A DNA stretch of 64,000 bases from Dirofilaria immitis (GCA_024305405.1 JAKNDB010000092.1:1953501-2017500); one strand, 5' to 3'. Counted from the first letter of the stretch, positions 50,848 through 64,000 are shown. Notes: generated from the sequence alone by a model not told the origin. Made by a program: numbers and translations.

Positions 50848-52158
50848 ACTTTTCATTTTTGTGCCGTTTTTTTCGTAAGCAATGTATCACTTAAATGGTA
50901 ATTATGCTGTCTGCATGGCAGTCTCAGCATTAGTGAGAAAGAAAATTTTCGTTTTATACGTATCTTCTTCTACTTATTATATTCTCGAATCACAATCATC
51001 AGTTATTCTTGCCTTTTAATTATTCCTCCAACTTCCATTAAGTAGAACGTTTGGACGTCATTTATACATATCCAAATTGCCGTAATTTTATATATTTCCA
51101 GATTACAACACTGACTGATTACGTTGCAAAATTATTGAATTGTCAGGAAGGCATGTGAAAAAAATGGGACTGCTGTCGAATCACATTTTAATTCGGCTAA
51201 ATAGCCAGTAAAAAGAAAAGGAAAAAAACAAAAAAACTGGAAAAATTCTGCTTTGGTTACTTCCAAATCTTTCCATTATTATATAGAGCAATCAGTGACA
51301 TTATTTTTAAGCTTTTTGAGAAAAAGATAAATGGAATAAGGCCAACTATTTTAATGTATACTTCACGATGATTGCTTTTTTGCTTCCCTTTGAGGAACTA
51401 TTAGCACTTTACGTATATGCAATTTTGATGTTAAAATTATTGTATGTTATGTTAGTTTAAAAAAGGATTTTTTCAATGTTCTAATTTTAAAATTTTTTTA
51501 TTTGAGAATTTTATAAATTTAATTACTTTGGAATTTTTAATAAAAATAGGCGATCAACAAAAGCTTTGACCAGTCCTATTACATCGCACTTTTCCTTAGT
51601 TTTAAGGAATCTCAGTCGAAAGCTGAGAAGTAAAAAGTCAAAAAAGAGTCACATGTTTCGGTCCCAAAACTTCTCTGCTCTAAAATTCTGTGATGCAGTC
51701 GTTATCACTTTTGATTAGATAACGCGATTGGATTAGATAAATTGAATCATGACAGTCGTCAAATAATCCGAAGAGAAATTTTCTTTCGATCGACGATGAA
51801 GGAGATATCGCTATTACTATTCCTATTTTAAATTGGATTTAAATTTCAATTTATTTATTGAAATTGATTTTTATGCTATTGTACAATTTCTTTCTAAAAT
51901 TTAATGCCATCTGAAAATTGGTCTCAAGTAATGATAAAACCCTCCTTGTACTATTCGTATTAAATTCTACATCCTATAAAGTTAATTTTGGAGTAACTCA
52001 TATTCGATGTCTCGTCTGAAACACAGAAGTTTTTTGCCATTCCCGAAGATCGGATTAATAAATCAGATCTATTGATTAAAAGATATAAAGTTGTCTGCTA
52101 TAGACTAGCCGATTCCAATTTTTCATATGATACTTAATAATAATGTTACAGCTAATTA

Positions 52159-53596
52159 ATGTTGAATAAGAAAATCCATGGTGTACCAATCAAAGAATAT
52201 TTCACGGATCTTGTATCCAAAAAAGTTGATGTTGAACCAAACAATCCGGTATTTCGATGCTTTAATGATAAATTTCATGTTTATGTTCGTTTTACATGAA
52301 TTTTGGATTCCATTCTTAGCATTAGGTTTGTACACAACAGATTTCCATTTATAAATGAATTGAACTGCACAGAAAAGTCCATACCTATTCCATCTTCACC
52401 TAGTGCTGTAAACTGAATCCTAAGAAATTTTTTGCAGATATAAGAGGAATTTCATTAATGAAAAATGAAAACAAAGAGACTAAGGAAGAACGTATTTCCT
52501 ATATTTTACTCCCATTAATTACATCTAATTGAAATTATCTTAAATATTCATTCTTTTTCAGCCTGCTACAAAATTTATGTTCATGTTCAGTATGAGTTGC
52601 TGGATTATCATACTTGGTATTCTATTTCCGTGGAGTATTCTGATCATTTGGATAGCGATATTGTATTTTTTGTTAACAATTTATGCTCTTCGACAAAAAC
52701 AAGCCATCTGTCTATGGCCAGCTATTATACATGCGGTAATTTCAAGTCAAATAATTCCAACATCCTTCATATTAATTTCAGATGGAATGAATTATATTTT
52801 AAATGATAAAATAGCTTTCGATTTTTGGAAAATTTTTGATTCTTTTGCAGGAGGATAATGAGTCAGGAAAAGGGAATAAACTTAGAAATGTCTTGATTAC
52901 TTTTAGGCTCTAGCAATATTAATTTGGTTATCTGGAACAATCGTTATGTTTACGACAGCTTTATTTAGCACTCAAACATTTCTAGATACATTTGGACAAG
53001 GTATGCTTTTGCATTATATAAAAGACAACTAGAATCCGAAAGCCAACAAGAGGATGAAGTATTATTAAAGTTCTAATACCCCTATTTTTATTTTTGATAA
53101 GCACGCTTGCTATTACTATTAGGGAAGTAAGCCTTTTAATATATCTAAAACTTTATTGTCTATCATTGTTCGCTTCCTCCGTAACCCAACGTGAATTTTT
53201 TACCATTATTTTGATCGCTATGATAAAACGTTATAAAAAAGTTCATCTAGCTTCAATAATTTCCAATTCTGCTAAATTTTTCATATTTCGACAAAAGATG
53301 AATTATTTAACCTATTTAAAAAAAAAAAAAAAAGAGAATAGAGTTCAAGCTTACTATAACTTATTCTTTATATCTTTTGGAAAATACTTTCAGGTCATCA
53401 GCAGCAATTCATTATAAGATTTTTGGTAGTCTTAATGATTAAAACTGCAATAATACTTATTGGTCTTTATCTCGTTTACCAACTTTTCGTATTCAATCGA
53501 TGTCGTAAATATTTCGACCATGTACGAAATGCAGATTTACCACGAGCTCCTCAGGAAGAAGCAACCGAATTGGAAGTGATCCAAGATAAGTCGTGA
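52159..53596 (+). CDS. unidentified multi-spanning membrane protein (186 aa)
   Basis: Four exons: 52159-52248, 52562-52735, 52907-53000, 53394-53596 (TGA). All phases agree without any correction, the cleanest gene here. The N-terminal 30 residues are polar (KEYFTDLVSKKVDVEPNNP). Four hydrophobic segments follow: WIIILGILFPW, IWIAILYFLLTIYAL, ALAILIWLSGTIVMFTTALF, and VVLMIKTAIILIGLYLVYQL. The tail is polar and acidic (NADLPRAPQEEATELEV). The small loop between helices 1 and 2 and the cytoplasm-like tail fit a four-helix tetraspan topology, but I cannot name the family. An acceptor-like TTACAG ends 7 bases before the ATG, and AATAAA follows the stop by about 57 bases. It could be one of the many nematode-restricted tetraspan proteins. 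Confidence 0.75.
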
Positions 53597-53652
53597 TTTC
53601 TTTTCTTTAAAGATTCTAGTGCCACTATTAACTTATATATCGGAATTTTGTT

Positions 53653-53658
53653 AATAAA
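53653..53658 (+). terminator. AATAAA polyadenylation signal
   Basis: First AATAAA after the stop codon of the small membrane-protein gene (TTAATAAATTTT), 57 bases downstream. Confidence 0.6.
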
Positions 53659-54691
53659 TTTTTATTAATTCATATAACAAAGAACATATACCAATTTTGG
53701 AGTCTCATTTAAAATTTTAGGATAAACAGTAAAAAATTTCCTTCTATTAAAAAATTTCACACTTCGGAAAGTCCTTACTTGCTTTTGCTTAGGAAAATCG
53801 ACTTTTTTGAAATTAATTTAAAGGTGTACGCAAAAGCGAATTGCAAATGCAACTAACGATCAATAAATATATCGAGTATCCTTGTTCAAAAACATTCCTT
53901 TTTAAATTATATTTCCTTAAAGACAAGAATGAATCAAAACAGAATGGAAGTAAACAAAAATTTTGTTGTTAGATAGCATTAACTATTGCCTCATTTTAAC
54001 AGCATTATTTTACATTTTTGATATAAATAAGGATAAAATAAAAACAAAGTAGCAAAAAAATCTGCTTACCATTTATGACATGCATGCGAAGTTGGGCAAA
54101 ATTAGATAAATCATTAACTGCAAAAGTAATCAAGAGAAAATGGATTCCTAGCATACTCTTATTCAGCGACCTTAATTGATAAAATGTAACGAATTTAACA
54201 TAGAACTATGCCATATTTGCGTAAAATTTATGACAATAAAACGAACGTAGTTTTCATAGAGATCTAAAGCCAGTCATTAAAGGAAACAAAGTTTTTAATG
54301 AAATACAGAAAAAAGATGTGATACAGAGGTACATGATGAATAAAAACATGATAAAAAAGTTAAATGGAAAATTCATTCACAAATTATATAAAAATTTTAT
54401 TCCAAATCATTTTTATTTTGAAAAATTCTCATCGTCTTATAAAATCTCTGCATATTATATGCAAGTAAGAATGTAGAAGAAACATAGCTCTTATTTCAAA
54501 GTGAAACTACGACGGAATAAAATGTGCTATTTATTTGAATATTGGAAATACATGTTTGATCGAAATCTAATTTACCAGATCCTTCACTGTTTAAAATTTC
54601 ATTAAAAGCTTACGATATTATATTGCAGAGAAATGTTAATGAAAATTAATTATTGAAAAGATTTTAAATAAAAACAAAAAGACACATATGG
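53659..54691. other. convergent intergenic region, no gene seen
   Basis: AT-rich sequence between the 3' ends of two convergent genes: the plus-strand membrane protein and the minus-strand cap methyltransferase. No protein-like open frame. Confidence 0.6.
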
Positions 54692-54697
54692 TTTATT
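54692..54697 (-). terminator. AATAAA polyadenylation signal (minus strand)
   Basis: TTTATT on the plus strand reads AATAAA on the minus strand, about 43 bases beyond the TAG of the cap methyltransferase gene. Confidence 0.6.
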
Positions 54698-54739
54698 AAA
54701 AAAAAAAGTAATATTTTAAATTCTGATTAAGGATAAATG

Positions 54740-57700
54740 CTAAAAATTTTTCTTACGTACGATGTTTCGTAGATCGCAATCTAAACAAGTTTGTGGAATA
54801 AAAGTTCCGCTACCTACGATCACGCTTTGCTTCGAACTTTTTGTCCAAATACTAAAGTTTCAGAAATTAATTTTTTTAGTTCAAATCAAACATTGATTTA
54901 CTTTCTTTTATGATCCAAAACAGATACCTGGGTAAAAAAGTTATCCGTGTTTTGCAGAAAAAGTACGGATATCGGAATATAGTTCATCCTCATAGTGCAA
55001 TTATTTCGAAGGAAATTGAATTTCCATTAAAATATGTTCCAATTTCTATTGATAAGAACGAGCTTTGCAACAAGATAATAGAAAATCTCATGAACACTTC
55101 AAATCTGAAAGAAAAATACAAACACTGCGAATTCTGAGAACTTGAAGCTGAAAAATGGAACATACATATATGACAAGAATGCTCCAAAATTTGCAAACTA
55201 ATTTTATCTGAAATAAAAATATGATACAAAGTCCAATCTGAGTACCAAGAAAATGAAAAAATTCGGATTAATTCTTGCAAAAGGGGATAAAAAGACAGCT
55301 TGAACTTATGCTTATATCTTTTTCAACATGAATCTTCTTCAACCAGTTATAAATTATACTTCAAATTTCTTTCTTGTCACATAAATACATACCATAATTT
55401 GTATTTTGTGAGTATTCTTCGTGCCATGAACGAATTGTAATGTAATATCGATGTGTAAAAGTGTTCACATTTGAACTGATGTAAAGGCACAAACCGATAA
55501 ACATGCGATCCATTTCGAATAATACCTATGAGTTTATTTCAAATCATTAAGATTATTTAAATATGCTGCTGTATACAAGTAAACGATGTATCACTGTTCA
55601 CTGTATCAACTTATCGCCAAAATCAATTTTGACGTGAAAATAAATTTTTGCTTTTTAGTTTAAAAATATGATTTTTGACTTTAAAAATATAGTCTTTGAC
55701 AAACCACTGTCATCAAATCTTTTTGATTTTCTTTGGCGATTCATGTCATTATATTTGATTAATACTCACCCAACGATTTTTCTTTGATGACTGATAAATA
55801 TCGAAGAAACTCGGCAATGTTGTGGACATTCTTCCGCTGCAAATTTTTGATAATATTTAAAGAAAATATCATCAATTTATCATTTTTGAAAATATAACAA
55901 TAATTAGTAAATTGTCATCTCATCCTTTGGGCAAAATAATCTTTTTATGAAAAAAAGGGTATAAATTTATTCCAACACGCTGACATGTTGCATTATGACT
56001 ATAAATTACAATGAATCAAAAAAATGTAAAAAGAAATTAAAGAAAGAAGAAAAAATATAGAGAAAGGGAGTTATTAATTCTTAAGAACAAACAGAACAAA
56101 GAAAGCTTACCGGATTATAACATATAACCTGATTAGATGATATTTGGGAAGTTTCTTCAGGGCACGATAATACAACATTTTCATAACACAGAGAGCAGAA
56201 TACCATAAATGATACGGTGAAGCGAGTAAGCATTAACGAGGAAGAAATTATTATTTGTAGCATAGAGTCCTACAAAGTAACATAATTAAACTCGAGTGTA
56301 TAAATCAAATTTTTATTTTTTTGATAAGTTCTTAGAACAAGTATTCTTAATTTTAAAATTTTGCTTCTTTTCATTTAAAAGATTTAGTTTTTGACTATTT
56401 CATATGGTAGGCAAAAAAGTGGTTATATATTACATATTAGAATTCAATCAAAGATATCCTGCAGAAACGAAACTCAATATAAAAAAATTCTTTGAAACAG
56501 AATGTTCTTTTCCGTTTTGTATTGCTTAATCAGTTAGCGTTACCTCGTGATTCGATGCGTGAAGAAACATTTTTTCAAGCACTGATATCCAGTCGAACTG
56601 AGATCTGAGTATAAATGAATTGATTTCAAGTGCTGACTTGCGCTGCGGAGATATTCCCCCTCTTTCAAGGCTCGCATATGATGTATCAAAAAACAGATAT
56701 CTTGAATTCCCTAAAAATAAATTTTTATTTCTTGATAATAAAAAAATCTAAATCACCTTCATAAAAAAATGATTTTGAGAAAGATAATAAGCATGCAAAA
56801 TGAGGTACTAAGATGCTGAAATTGAATTAAAGTAGTGAATTGCAAATTAAATATCAAAAATTCAAACGAACAGAAATAATATTTCAACCATACCAGAGAA
56901 GCAGATTTTAATAATGCCAAAATTTTCGGCTCTAAGAATAACGTATGTTTTATGTTCATTTCTGATGGCGCATCTCCCATCTTCAGCATCTCTTCCAAAT
57001 TTCGCTTATTAAGAGCAAAATCATCAATCCATTGACAGCAGTCGCATGTCCAACACGGCGATATGTCAAATTTCTGCTCTGCTGCAACATTATTTCCTTT
57101 CATAAGATCGCAAATTATCTGAAAAATTTTATTTTTGAAAAAGATTAAATTAATAAGAAGAAAAATAACTGCGAAATTATGGACGTCTGAGATTATCTAG
57201 ATAAACTGTGACACTGTCCAGTATAATTCGAAAATCTTTTACCGGATTATTGTCTTCAGCTTACCATATTTTCAATCAAAATCTGCGCCTTTTGAGCGGT
57301 AATGTTGCGCAGTCCTTCGATAAAACCACCAAGCTTTGAAAACTTCCACGGATTCGGTCTAAGAGACGTGAATGATGAGTAAATTTGAAAATACTTTGAA
57401 ATTCACAATAAGAATTGATAAAATGTACAATAATAAATCACCTTTTATGAAGGGTAAAAGAAGCTGAAGAAAGTTCAGCAGTAAATTTTTCAAAATTTGA
57501 TATAGTCATCATCTGCTCATAGATTTCAGCTGCTTGTATTTTCTTCTGTTCAATAAAATCATTCAAATCATTCTGAAATGAACCAACGAAAACAAAAATG
57601 CGCAAAACAATAAATGGGCAGTGACAGAACGAACTTGCTCAAATAGTATGAAAAATAAATGAACTGTAAAAAATACCTCGACTTTACCAAAAGTAGCGAT

Positions 57701-59693
57701 GTTGAACCAAATCATTTGCATCTGATGCTGCACAAAAAATTTAGAACATTCCAACAAAATCTGGACATAAAAAAATAAAAACTGATATATTGAAATTTTT
57801 ATTAGTTAAATACTAAAAATTCTAAACACAAGAACCTTTCGATAAGGCGTAGATAGCCCTGTTCCCTTTTACATTCTTCCTGCGATATATAATTCGCACA
57901 TAATATATAAACCTGAAATAAGCGTGATTTTTGGAGTTTCATGTAATCACAAAGAATTGTATTCCTGTTTAGAAAATTTTGCGAAAATTCAAAAGTTATT
58001 GCGAACAAAGAATCGAGAATTTGCAAATAAGTGAATTTAAAACTAACCTCAGAATTCCCTGGCTTACTGCAGGAAGGTTTTATGACATGTATCTCTTCGA
58101 AGCATATAAGTAGACGATTCAACAATGTCACGGTATCATTAAGAAATGTTGTATACATTTTTATGATAAATGTACCATTGGTTTGTAATAATGATAACGA
58201 TATATCAATCTCTTTCTGCAACAATGGAAAAATGATGCGTTCTTGTTCTGCTGGATTATCCTGAAGAGATGTTCATTCATAGATGGCAAAAAAATTCTTA
58301 AAAATTTAAAATTCTCAAAAAATGATGTAGATGTATCTCTTAGCTTTTAATAAAATCAAAATTTAGTAATAATTTCGAAGAATAAAGAATCAACCAAATC
58401 ACTCAGCAAATTTTGGATTAAAAAAGTTATAAAAACAAATATGATTCAAAGAAAAACAGTAAGTAGTGCTACCTTTCATGTTTGTAAGACTCTTCAAATA
58501 ATTTCGATAAAAACTAAGGAATATTACCTGGCAATAAAGACTTCCATCTGCAGTTATCAAAGAGAATCTGCCGACTTCTTTAGCAATACTGTTAATGTAT
58601 TCGTCAGTCCATTTTAATATATCACCACTGTTATCAGGACCAAAAACCAGTTCGAACATGTACTTGTGATTAACTCATCATCCAGGAACATGTCAAATGG
58701 TGAATTCCATTCATAATGAGGATTTAGACTTAAACTTTAGATTTTAAATTTTCATTATGTTAAAATTTCCTCAACATTTTCAGTTATAATAAGGTAAGTT
58801 TATAAAAATTTCTAATATCTGCTTTGCCAGATTTTTTTACTTTTAAAAAAGTAGCTTTAACTTGCAAGTGCATGTTTAAAACTTGCACATAGGATATTTA
58901 AAGATTTAAGGCAAGAAAGGTTATCTACCTATTTGCGTACCACCGCCAAGAAAGCTTATTTTTCTCAATGTTAAATAAACGTTAAGAGCCGAAATAAAAG
59001 CACCAGGCGATTCGCACAAATGAAAACTTCTGAAACATGATCAAGTTATCATCTTAAAATCAAATTTAAAATTAACACTTCAATCACATTTCTGCACACT
59101 CACACTTCACCACCCCTCTTAAAATAAATTTTTAATATTCTGTGTATAAAAAGAAAGACAATACACCTGATAATATGTTTCGTATCACTTGAAGAGAAGC
59201 AAAGATGAGAGAAGCGGACTAAGATTTCGTAAAATTTAAAAAAGCTTGAGTACAGTATTCCGTATTATAAGCGCGCTTTGTGTGTCCATGAATAAAAGAT
59301 CTTAGCGGATGCGTAAATGAAGTATGTCTCCGCCAGTCGTCTAAATAATCACTCGGGATCATTTCCTAAATATAATATATCCTTTCTTTTACGAAAATAC
59401 ATTTCCCCGAGGAAAATACTTCGAAGCACCTTCATAGAGATGTTTAAAATTTTAAACAGAAATTGAAAGCAGTTCCATGGATGGTCAAAAATATCTAAAT
59501 ATCAAATCCGATAAAAAAATCATACCCTCAACTCATTTAAATGGCTAGACAGATCCCACATTCGAGATGCCAATTCCTCATCCGAAATCTTGGAAGATTC
59601 ATCGAGAGGTAAGGGTTTTAACTTCACATGTTTAGAAAATAATGAAGCCACCACCTCCTCATAAACTGACTTCAGTTGTTCTATTTCAGCCAT
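54740..59693 (-). CDS. CMTR2: cap-specific mRNA (nucleoside-2'-O-)-methyltransferase 2
   Basis: Methylates the 2'-OH of the second transcribed nucleotide (cap 2). The Rossmann core shows HLCESPGAF (SAM loop), FGPDNSGDI, the catalytic aspartate in SLITADGSLYC, the catalytic lysine in GTFIIKMYTTF and IKPSCSKPGNSEVY, matching CMTR2 in order and spacing. An inactive-MTase-like C-terminal region follows (KLGGFIEGLRNITAQKAQIL, SPCWTCDCCQWIDDFAL, FDTSYASLERGG, FRGIIRNG-type terminal exons). Exons in transcript order: 59693-59526, 59365-59167, 59029-58929, 58734-58528, 58260-58048, 57912-57814, 57760-57677, 57572-57442, 57358-57265, 57118-56894, 56710-56544, 56269-56111, 55836-55770, 55525-55393, 54851-54740; about 720 residues against 770 in human. 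All phases agree once single bases are restored at 59230-59245, 58959, 58642 and 56688. The ATG at 59693 starts MAEIEQLKSVYEEV. VARS lies 640 bases upstream on the same strand. Confidence 0.92.
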
Positions 59694-60335
59694 ATAAGTA
59701 GTGTAGTATCATATTATCTAATAATTCTTCATGCAACTGGTACGTCTGTATAAGTCATCATATATGCATCAACAATATCTGCATCGAAGCGAAAGTAATC
59801 AACGTAAACTTGCACGAGAATTCCAAAATAAACTCGCAAAATTCTACCTTAAGAATATTGAAGCAAAACTTTATTACTACCTCGGACTACATTTTAAAAA
59901 ACATTTGAAAATAATCGTGACGTCAAAGCAAATAATCGCAATTTCATTCGTTCCTAAACTTAGAGTTCTAGAAATTGATGCTTTCTCTTCGTTTCGTTTC
60001 ATCCACTTAGAACTAATTGAAATAGTTACCACTAATTTTTATTAGTCACATCAGCAAAATATAAAACTGATTAGGTTACGTAAGCCAACAAAAACAAACA
60101 AAAATATTCATTTTTATCAATAGTAGGACTATAAAAGAATGAAAAATCAACAATATAGTGTGAATTTAAGCAATAATATAACATCAACTGAGAAGTATCT
60201 CCAGTCGTTAAGTCGTTAGAAGTTAGATTACATTTGAATTTTGAAAAAAAAAAAGGTATACACTAGTATTATAGAAAAGCAAATTAGTTTTCTGGAAAAC
60301 AAATTCTTAATAAAAAAGTAATACTAAGAAATAAT
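59694..60335. other. intergenic region between VARS and CMTR2
   Basis: About 640 bases between two minus-strand genes. A plus-strand open frame (59731-60045) is present, but it is lysine/leucine-rich, starts next to the CMTR2 promoter region and resembles nothing known. The spacing is somewhat long for a classical nematode operon but does not exclude one. Confidence 0.5.
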
Positions 60336-63300
60336 TCACGCAGGCAAGTTTTTGAGCGCAAGTATGACTTCATTAAGATGCTCTGATTCTGCCAAAAGCG
60401 ACGCTACCTGAAAATTTTATTTCGGAAATAGACTTTAACAGTTGTTAATTTTGGAAAATCTTTTTCATTTTTCTGAGATTCCCAATCTATTTCATTTTTC
60501 AAAGAACAAATACAAAAACATTCAGACTAAAAAACTCAGTAATGATCATATTGATAATAAATTATTAATTGCAAATTCTATACGCAGAAAGTTGAAATAA
60601 CTTATTAAATGCTAATACTTTAATCAGAAATTTCATAATCTCAAATAAGCAAACTACCTTTTCCGCATTACTATTACGTATTTCGAGGGTACTTTCGTGT
60701 AAGCTGGATTAGATCTTGTTTCTTCCAATTTCTGCAGTTGAATTATCAGTTTCTCCTGTCTGTTCGTCAATTTCGTAATTTCCTTGCGAACATCGACTAT
60801 ACCCTAAAATACCAAATTATCACGTCGATTTGAACGATAGCTGTGAATGTAACGAGCTTCCTGTGGCAGTGGACACATTGCAAAAAGACATTAGGAAAGT
60901 ACAACAATTTTTTTTAATTGTAAAATTAAAACCTCAAGCAAAAGTGAAATTTTGCAAGTTGTCGAAACAAGAATTTGTACAGAGTTACGTGGCATCTGCT
61001 GTATCTTATCCGCAGTTAATAAGGAAACCTGAAAAGGTGCGATGAATACACTAATTTTAACCTTAATTTTCATTTATTTTCTAAATCTTTTTTAAGATTA
61101 AGATCTAAACTGCTGTGATTTGGTTGCATCTATTGACTATAGTGGAAAATCAGCAAAAAGACACAAAAGAATAAGTGCGAATGAAAAAGCAAACCTTAGA
61201 TGAGGAAGTCAAGATAGTTATTAACGATACAAGATTTTCCATTTCTATTACTTCTGAGCTGCTTTCGAAAATGATGTAAACTAAAATATTAATTTGGCAT
61301 ACCAATAACTTGTCAAAGTATTCGATATAAAATTAATTGCAAAATATACAAACAATTACAAATAGTAAAGTTGGATTTATATATTAAATGAATCAAAATA
61401 TAAAAATATCCTCACGTTCAGTCTTAACTTTAGCTGTTAATCCATAATCAGAACGAAGAGAACGAACAGTTTTCACGATATGCATCGCGCGTGCAACTCG
61501 ATTTTCCAGTGTTTCATCTCGGAATGCATACTGTAGAAGAAATTATATTGTAAAATCTATTACTTCATTCAAGAATAGAACCGAATTCAGAGAAAATCAC
61601 TGCAGAATAGACCTGTTCTGCTTCCGGATACGGTGCAACACAGATGCTTTCTGGCTGCTCTTTCGATGTACGTGGTGGTAATCGTTGCCAAAGTTCTTCA
61701 GTAATGAAAGGCATGATTGGTGATAATAACCGCAGTCCTGTTTCTACACATTCGAAGAGAATCTTCCGTGCAATTTCTGCACCATCAGAATTCCCTATAT
61801 ATTAATAATTTATATAATAGAGCTAAATTACAAAATAAAAACTGGTTAGTAAATAGAAGACTAAGATTTTCATTAAAAATAAAAAAAAAGTTTACATATT
61901 TGTAATGTCAAATTTCCAGGACACAATGAGAGAAAACTAACCATCACTAGCAAACATCGGTTTGCATCCTTCGATATATATATCACAAAAATCATACTGC
62001 CAAAAATTATACAGGATAGTTGTGACGCGACTAAAATGATAGTTAGACATTTCACTATTGGATGATTCAACAGTATAAGACAATCGTGATAAGATCCAAC
62101 GATCCAAAATACTGCTCTCTTTGGAACCTGAAAGGAGCCAGAGTTTTTCCTTATCATACCATGTAGAAATATTAGCAGCCATGTTCAACTTCTCCTTAGA
62201 TTCACATTTTTGTTGAAAATAAACTCGTAAGTTCCAGTTCTTAATATGACATCTCAGATCTCTGTATCATGATTAAAGCTTTTGCTGTTGAGAAAACAAA
62301 CATTAAATTTTTCCGCAGGTACGAAAGTGCTGTGGAGCTGCATAAGTGTGAACCTTGATGCTTGCCAAATTTTGTTGCAAAAGAACCTATATCCTTGAAT
62401 GCGAAGGACATCTAGATTGATATCTCGACTTTGACTAGTATAATTCATCAATGCAAATCGTAATGCATCAGTACCACATTCTGGAATGCCATTCGGATAA
62501 TCATGTGCTTGTCCTTCTTTCGCTTTTTCAATTCTCTGCAATGACATTAAAGTATATTAACATAAAAGGCATCTAACTGCGTATTTTATTAATGAGTAAT
62601 ACATAACAAAATCGACTATTGTGTTATATAGTTCTTATTTTAAAAATATGGTAGCACAAAATAAAATTTAGACAGCGTGTATAGTAATGATACAAAAGTC
62701 GAACGATGATTTTCTAATCTATAAAGCATTTTCTACAATTGGTCGCCATCCTTTTTAACTAAAATACTTACTTTGGATCAAGATTTCCAGATTCCAACAT
62801 TTTGTTAAGCTGCATCAATGATACGCCATGTATAACATTCAGTGGATCAATTACATTACCTAAGGACTTGCTCATTTTACGTCCATGAGCATCTCGAATC
62901 ATAGCATGCAAATAAATCTTAAAAAAGCTCAGTGTTATACAAGAAATTCATTTTACAAAAATTTAATCAATCCCAGAAAATTCATTATTTTTCCACTTTC
63001 TTTCGGTCGAGAGCAAAAACACTTCCTTTGGTCACACTTTTTGCTACAATGTTTCGTCTTTATAATCAAAGTTAATAAACTAACTTCTTGGAACGGTAAT
63101 TTTCCAGTAAGCTCTTGTGACATAAATATCATCCGCGCTACCCAGAAGAAAAGAATATCATGTCCAGTTTCCAAAAGAGTGGTCGGGAAAAATTTATCCA
63201 AATCAGCAGTTTTTCAGGCCATCCGAAAATTTCAAACGGCCACATTCCAGAAGAAAACCAGGTATCCAGAACATCTTCATCTGAAATCATTTTGCTGTTT

Positions 63301-64000
63301 GCTTGAATGAACAAATATTAATCTATTGGACAACTAGGCAAAAGCAATGGATAAAAAGAAATGATCACATTCATAAAAACAAAATATAATTCTAAAGGTA
63401 AATTAACAAGAAAATGACGGAAGGAGAATAAGAATTATTCACCGACTGATCTAGGAAATATATAATCAACTGATATAAAAATTACCTCTTTTCACAGAAA
63501 TTTTCGTTTCCAGAACATGGAATTTTCGAGCAGCTTTTTCAGTGCTTCTGCCTCATTATGTGCACTCACCCAGTAATCATTGTTATCAGAAGTTCCAATA
63601 GGAATTTTAGGATCATCGATGCTTACAAAATAAGCAGGTATGCGATGACCCCACCACAACTGTCGCGAAATGCACCAGTCTCTGAAGCATCACAGAATGA
63701 TTATGAATTAATTAGAAAATTCAAGTGGTAGATTTCGCTATATAATCCTTTCAAAGTAACAATCTTGACATTTTGTACACTTCAGGACACTGTTAAAAAT
63801 TCCCCTGCCCGCAATACGCTAAAGTGTACAATACAAAGACGTTACTTAAAAGTAAGACATATATAAATCCACAGTAAACCTATAATCCGTATTTTTTGAT
63901 ACCTTGCATTGAACCAAGATTGCTAAATATACCTGATGTTTTCTAACCATTTCCGCCAAGTTACAGCGTGAAAATCTGGTATGATTTTTAAATGGCCTTC
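60336..64000 (-). CDS. VARS: valyl-tRNA synthetase (partial; N-terminal part outside window)
   Basis: Class I aminoacyl-tRNA synthetase charging tRNA-Val, with proofreading. Visible landmarks in order: [75 protein letters not shown] (KMSKS loop), [37 protein letters not shown], the anticodon-binding domain ([19 protein letters not shown]) and a C-terminal coiled coil ([20 protein letters not shown]). Exons: 64000(edge)-63933, 63681-63486, 63280-63085, 62917-62772, 62535-62302, 62194-61942, 61794-61613, 61530-61416, 61253-61195, 61028-60930, 60803-60658, 60407-60336 (TGA). The HIGH motif and CP1 start lie beyond 64000. The C-terminal coiled coil and the KEGQ insert fit the eukaryotic cytosolic type. 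Single bases are missing at 63523, 63210, 62772 and 60681. Confidence 0.95.

Larger units (their letters stand above)
49286..52158. other. intergenic region, mostly without features
   Basis: AT-rich sequence between the acid phosphatase and the small membrane-protein gene. It holds a duplicated ~55-base block and one short open frame of unusual composition (50,695-50,847), both listed separately. Nothing else protein-like was found on either strand. Confidence 0.5.

Noticed and set aside
54910..55137. 75-codon plus-strand open frame
   Set aside because: It lies in the intron between the last two CMTR2 exons on the opposite strand, is lysine/isoleucine-rich, and has no splice-linked partners.
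60830..61045. 71-codon plus-strand open frame
   Set aside because: It is antisense to a VARS exon (60930-61028) and owes its protein-like look to that exon's codon structure.

Overview
This is a eukaryotic nuclear window, very AT-rich, with many short introns (mostly about 100-400 bases). 3' splice sites are short and T-rich (TTTCAG or TTTTAG), and several first coding exons have a splice-acceptor-like sequence just upstream of the ATG, as expected if spliced-leader trans-splicing occurs. Together with the gene set this points to a nematode, most likely a spirurid/filarial-type (clade III) species. The species assignment is inference.

Layout. (1) 1,059-13,590, + strand: a roughly 35-exon gene for a large PRRC2/BAT2-family proline-rich protein. 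(2) 15,638-18,439, +: origin recognition complex subunit 5. (3) 18,440-32,243: a ~14 kb AT-rich stretch with no confident gene, but with local duplications, a tRNA-like patch, isolated coding-looking traces and a striking 31-base-arm hairpin at 31,981-32,091. (4) 32,244-32,491, +: a C-terminal coding fragment loosely like nucleoside phosphorylase/MTA-SAH nucleosidases. (5) 32,691-37,364, +: a RING plus B-box (TRIM-like) E3 ligase. (6) 39,338-43,973, +: Maelstrom (HMG box plus MAEL domain). (7) 45,701-49,285, +: a histidine acid phosphatase with signal peptide and C-terminal membrane anchor. (8) 52,159-53,596, +: an unidentified small four-helix membrane protein. (9) 54,740-59,693, - strand: cap-specific mRNA 2'-O-methyltransferase 2. 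(10) 60,336 to beyond 64,000, -: valyl-tRNA synthetase, cut by the window edge.

The genes do not form one pathway. They are housekeeping genes (replication origin licensing, mRNA cap methylation, tRNA charging, an RNA-granule-type proline-rich protein) beside a small-RNA-pathway factor (Maelstrom) and a probably lysosomal or surface phosphatase.

Important caveat: in every conserved multi-exon gene except the small membrane protein, the reading frame breaks at sites that are nearly always homopolymer runs, and nearly every break is explained by exactly one missing base (about 30 sites). I interpret this as systematic homopolymer under-calling in the assembly, not gene decay. Exon coordinates below are from the sequence as given; all models were read by eye from conserved residues, splice sites and phase.
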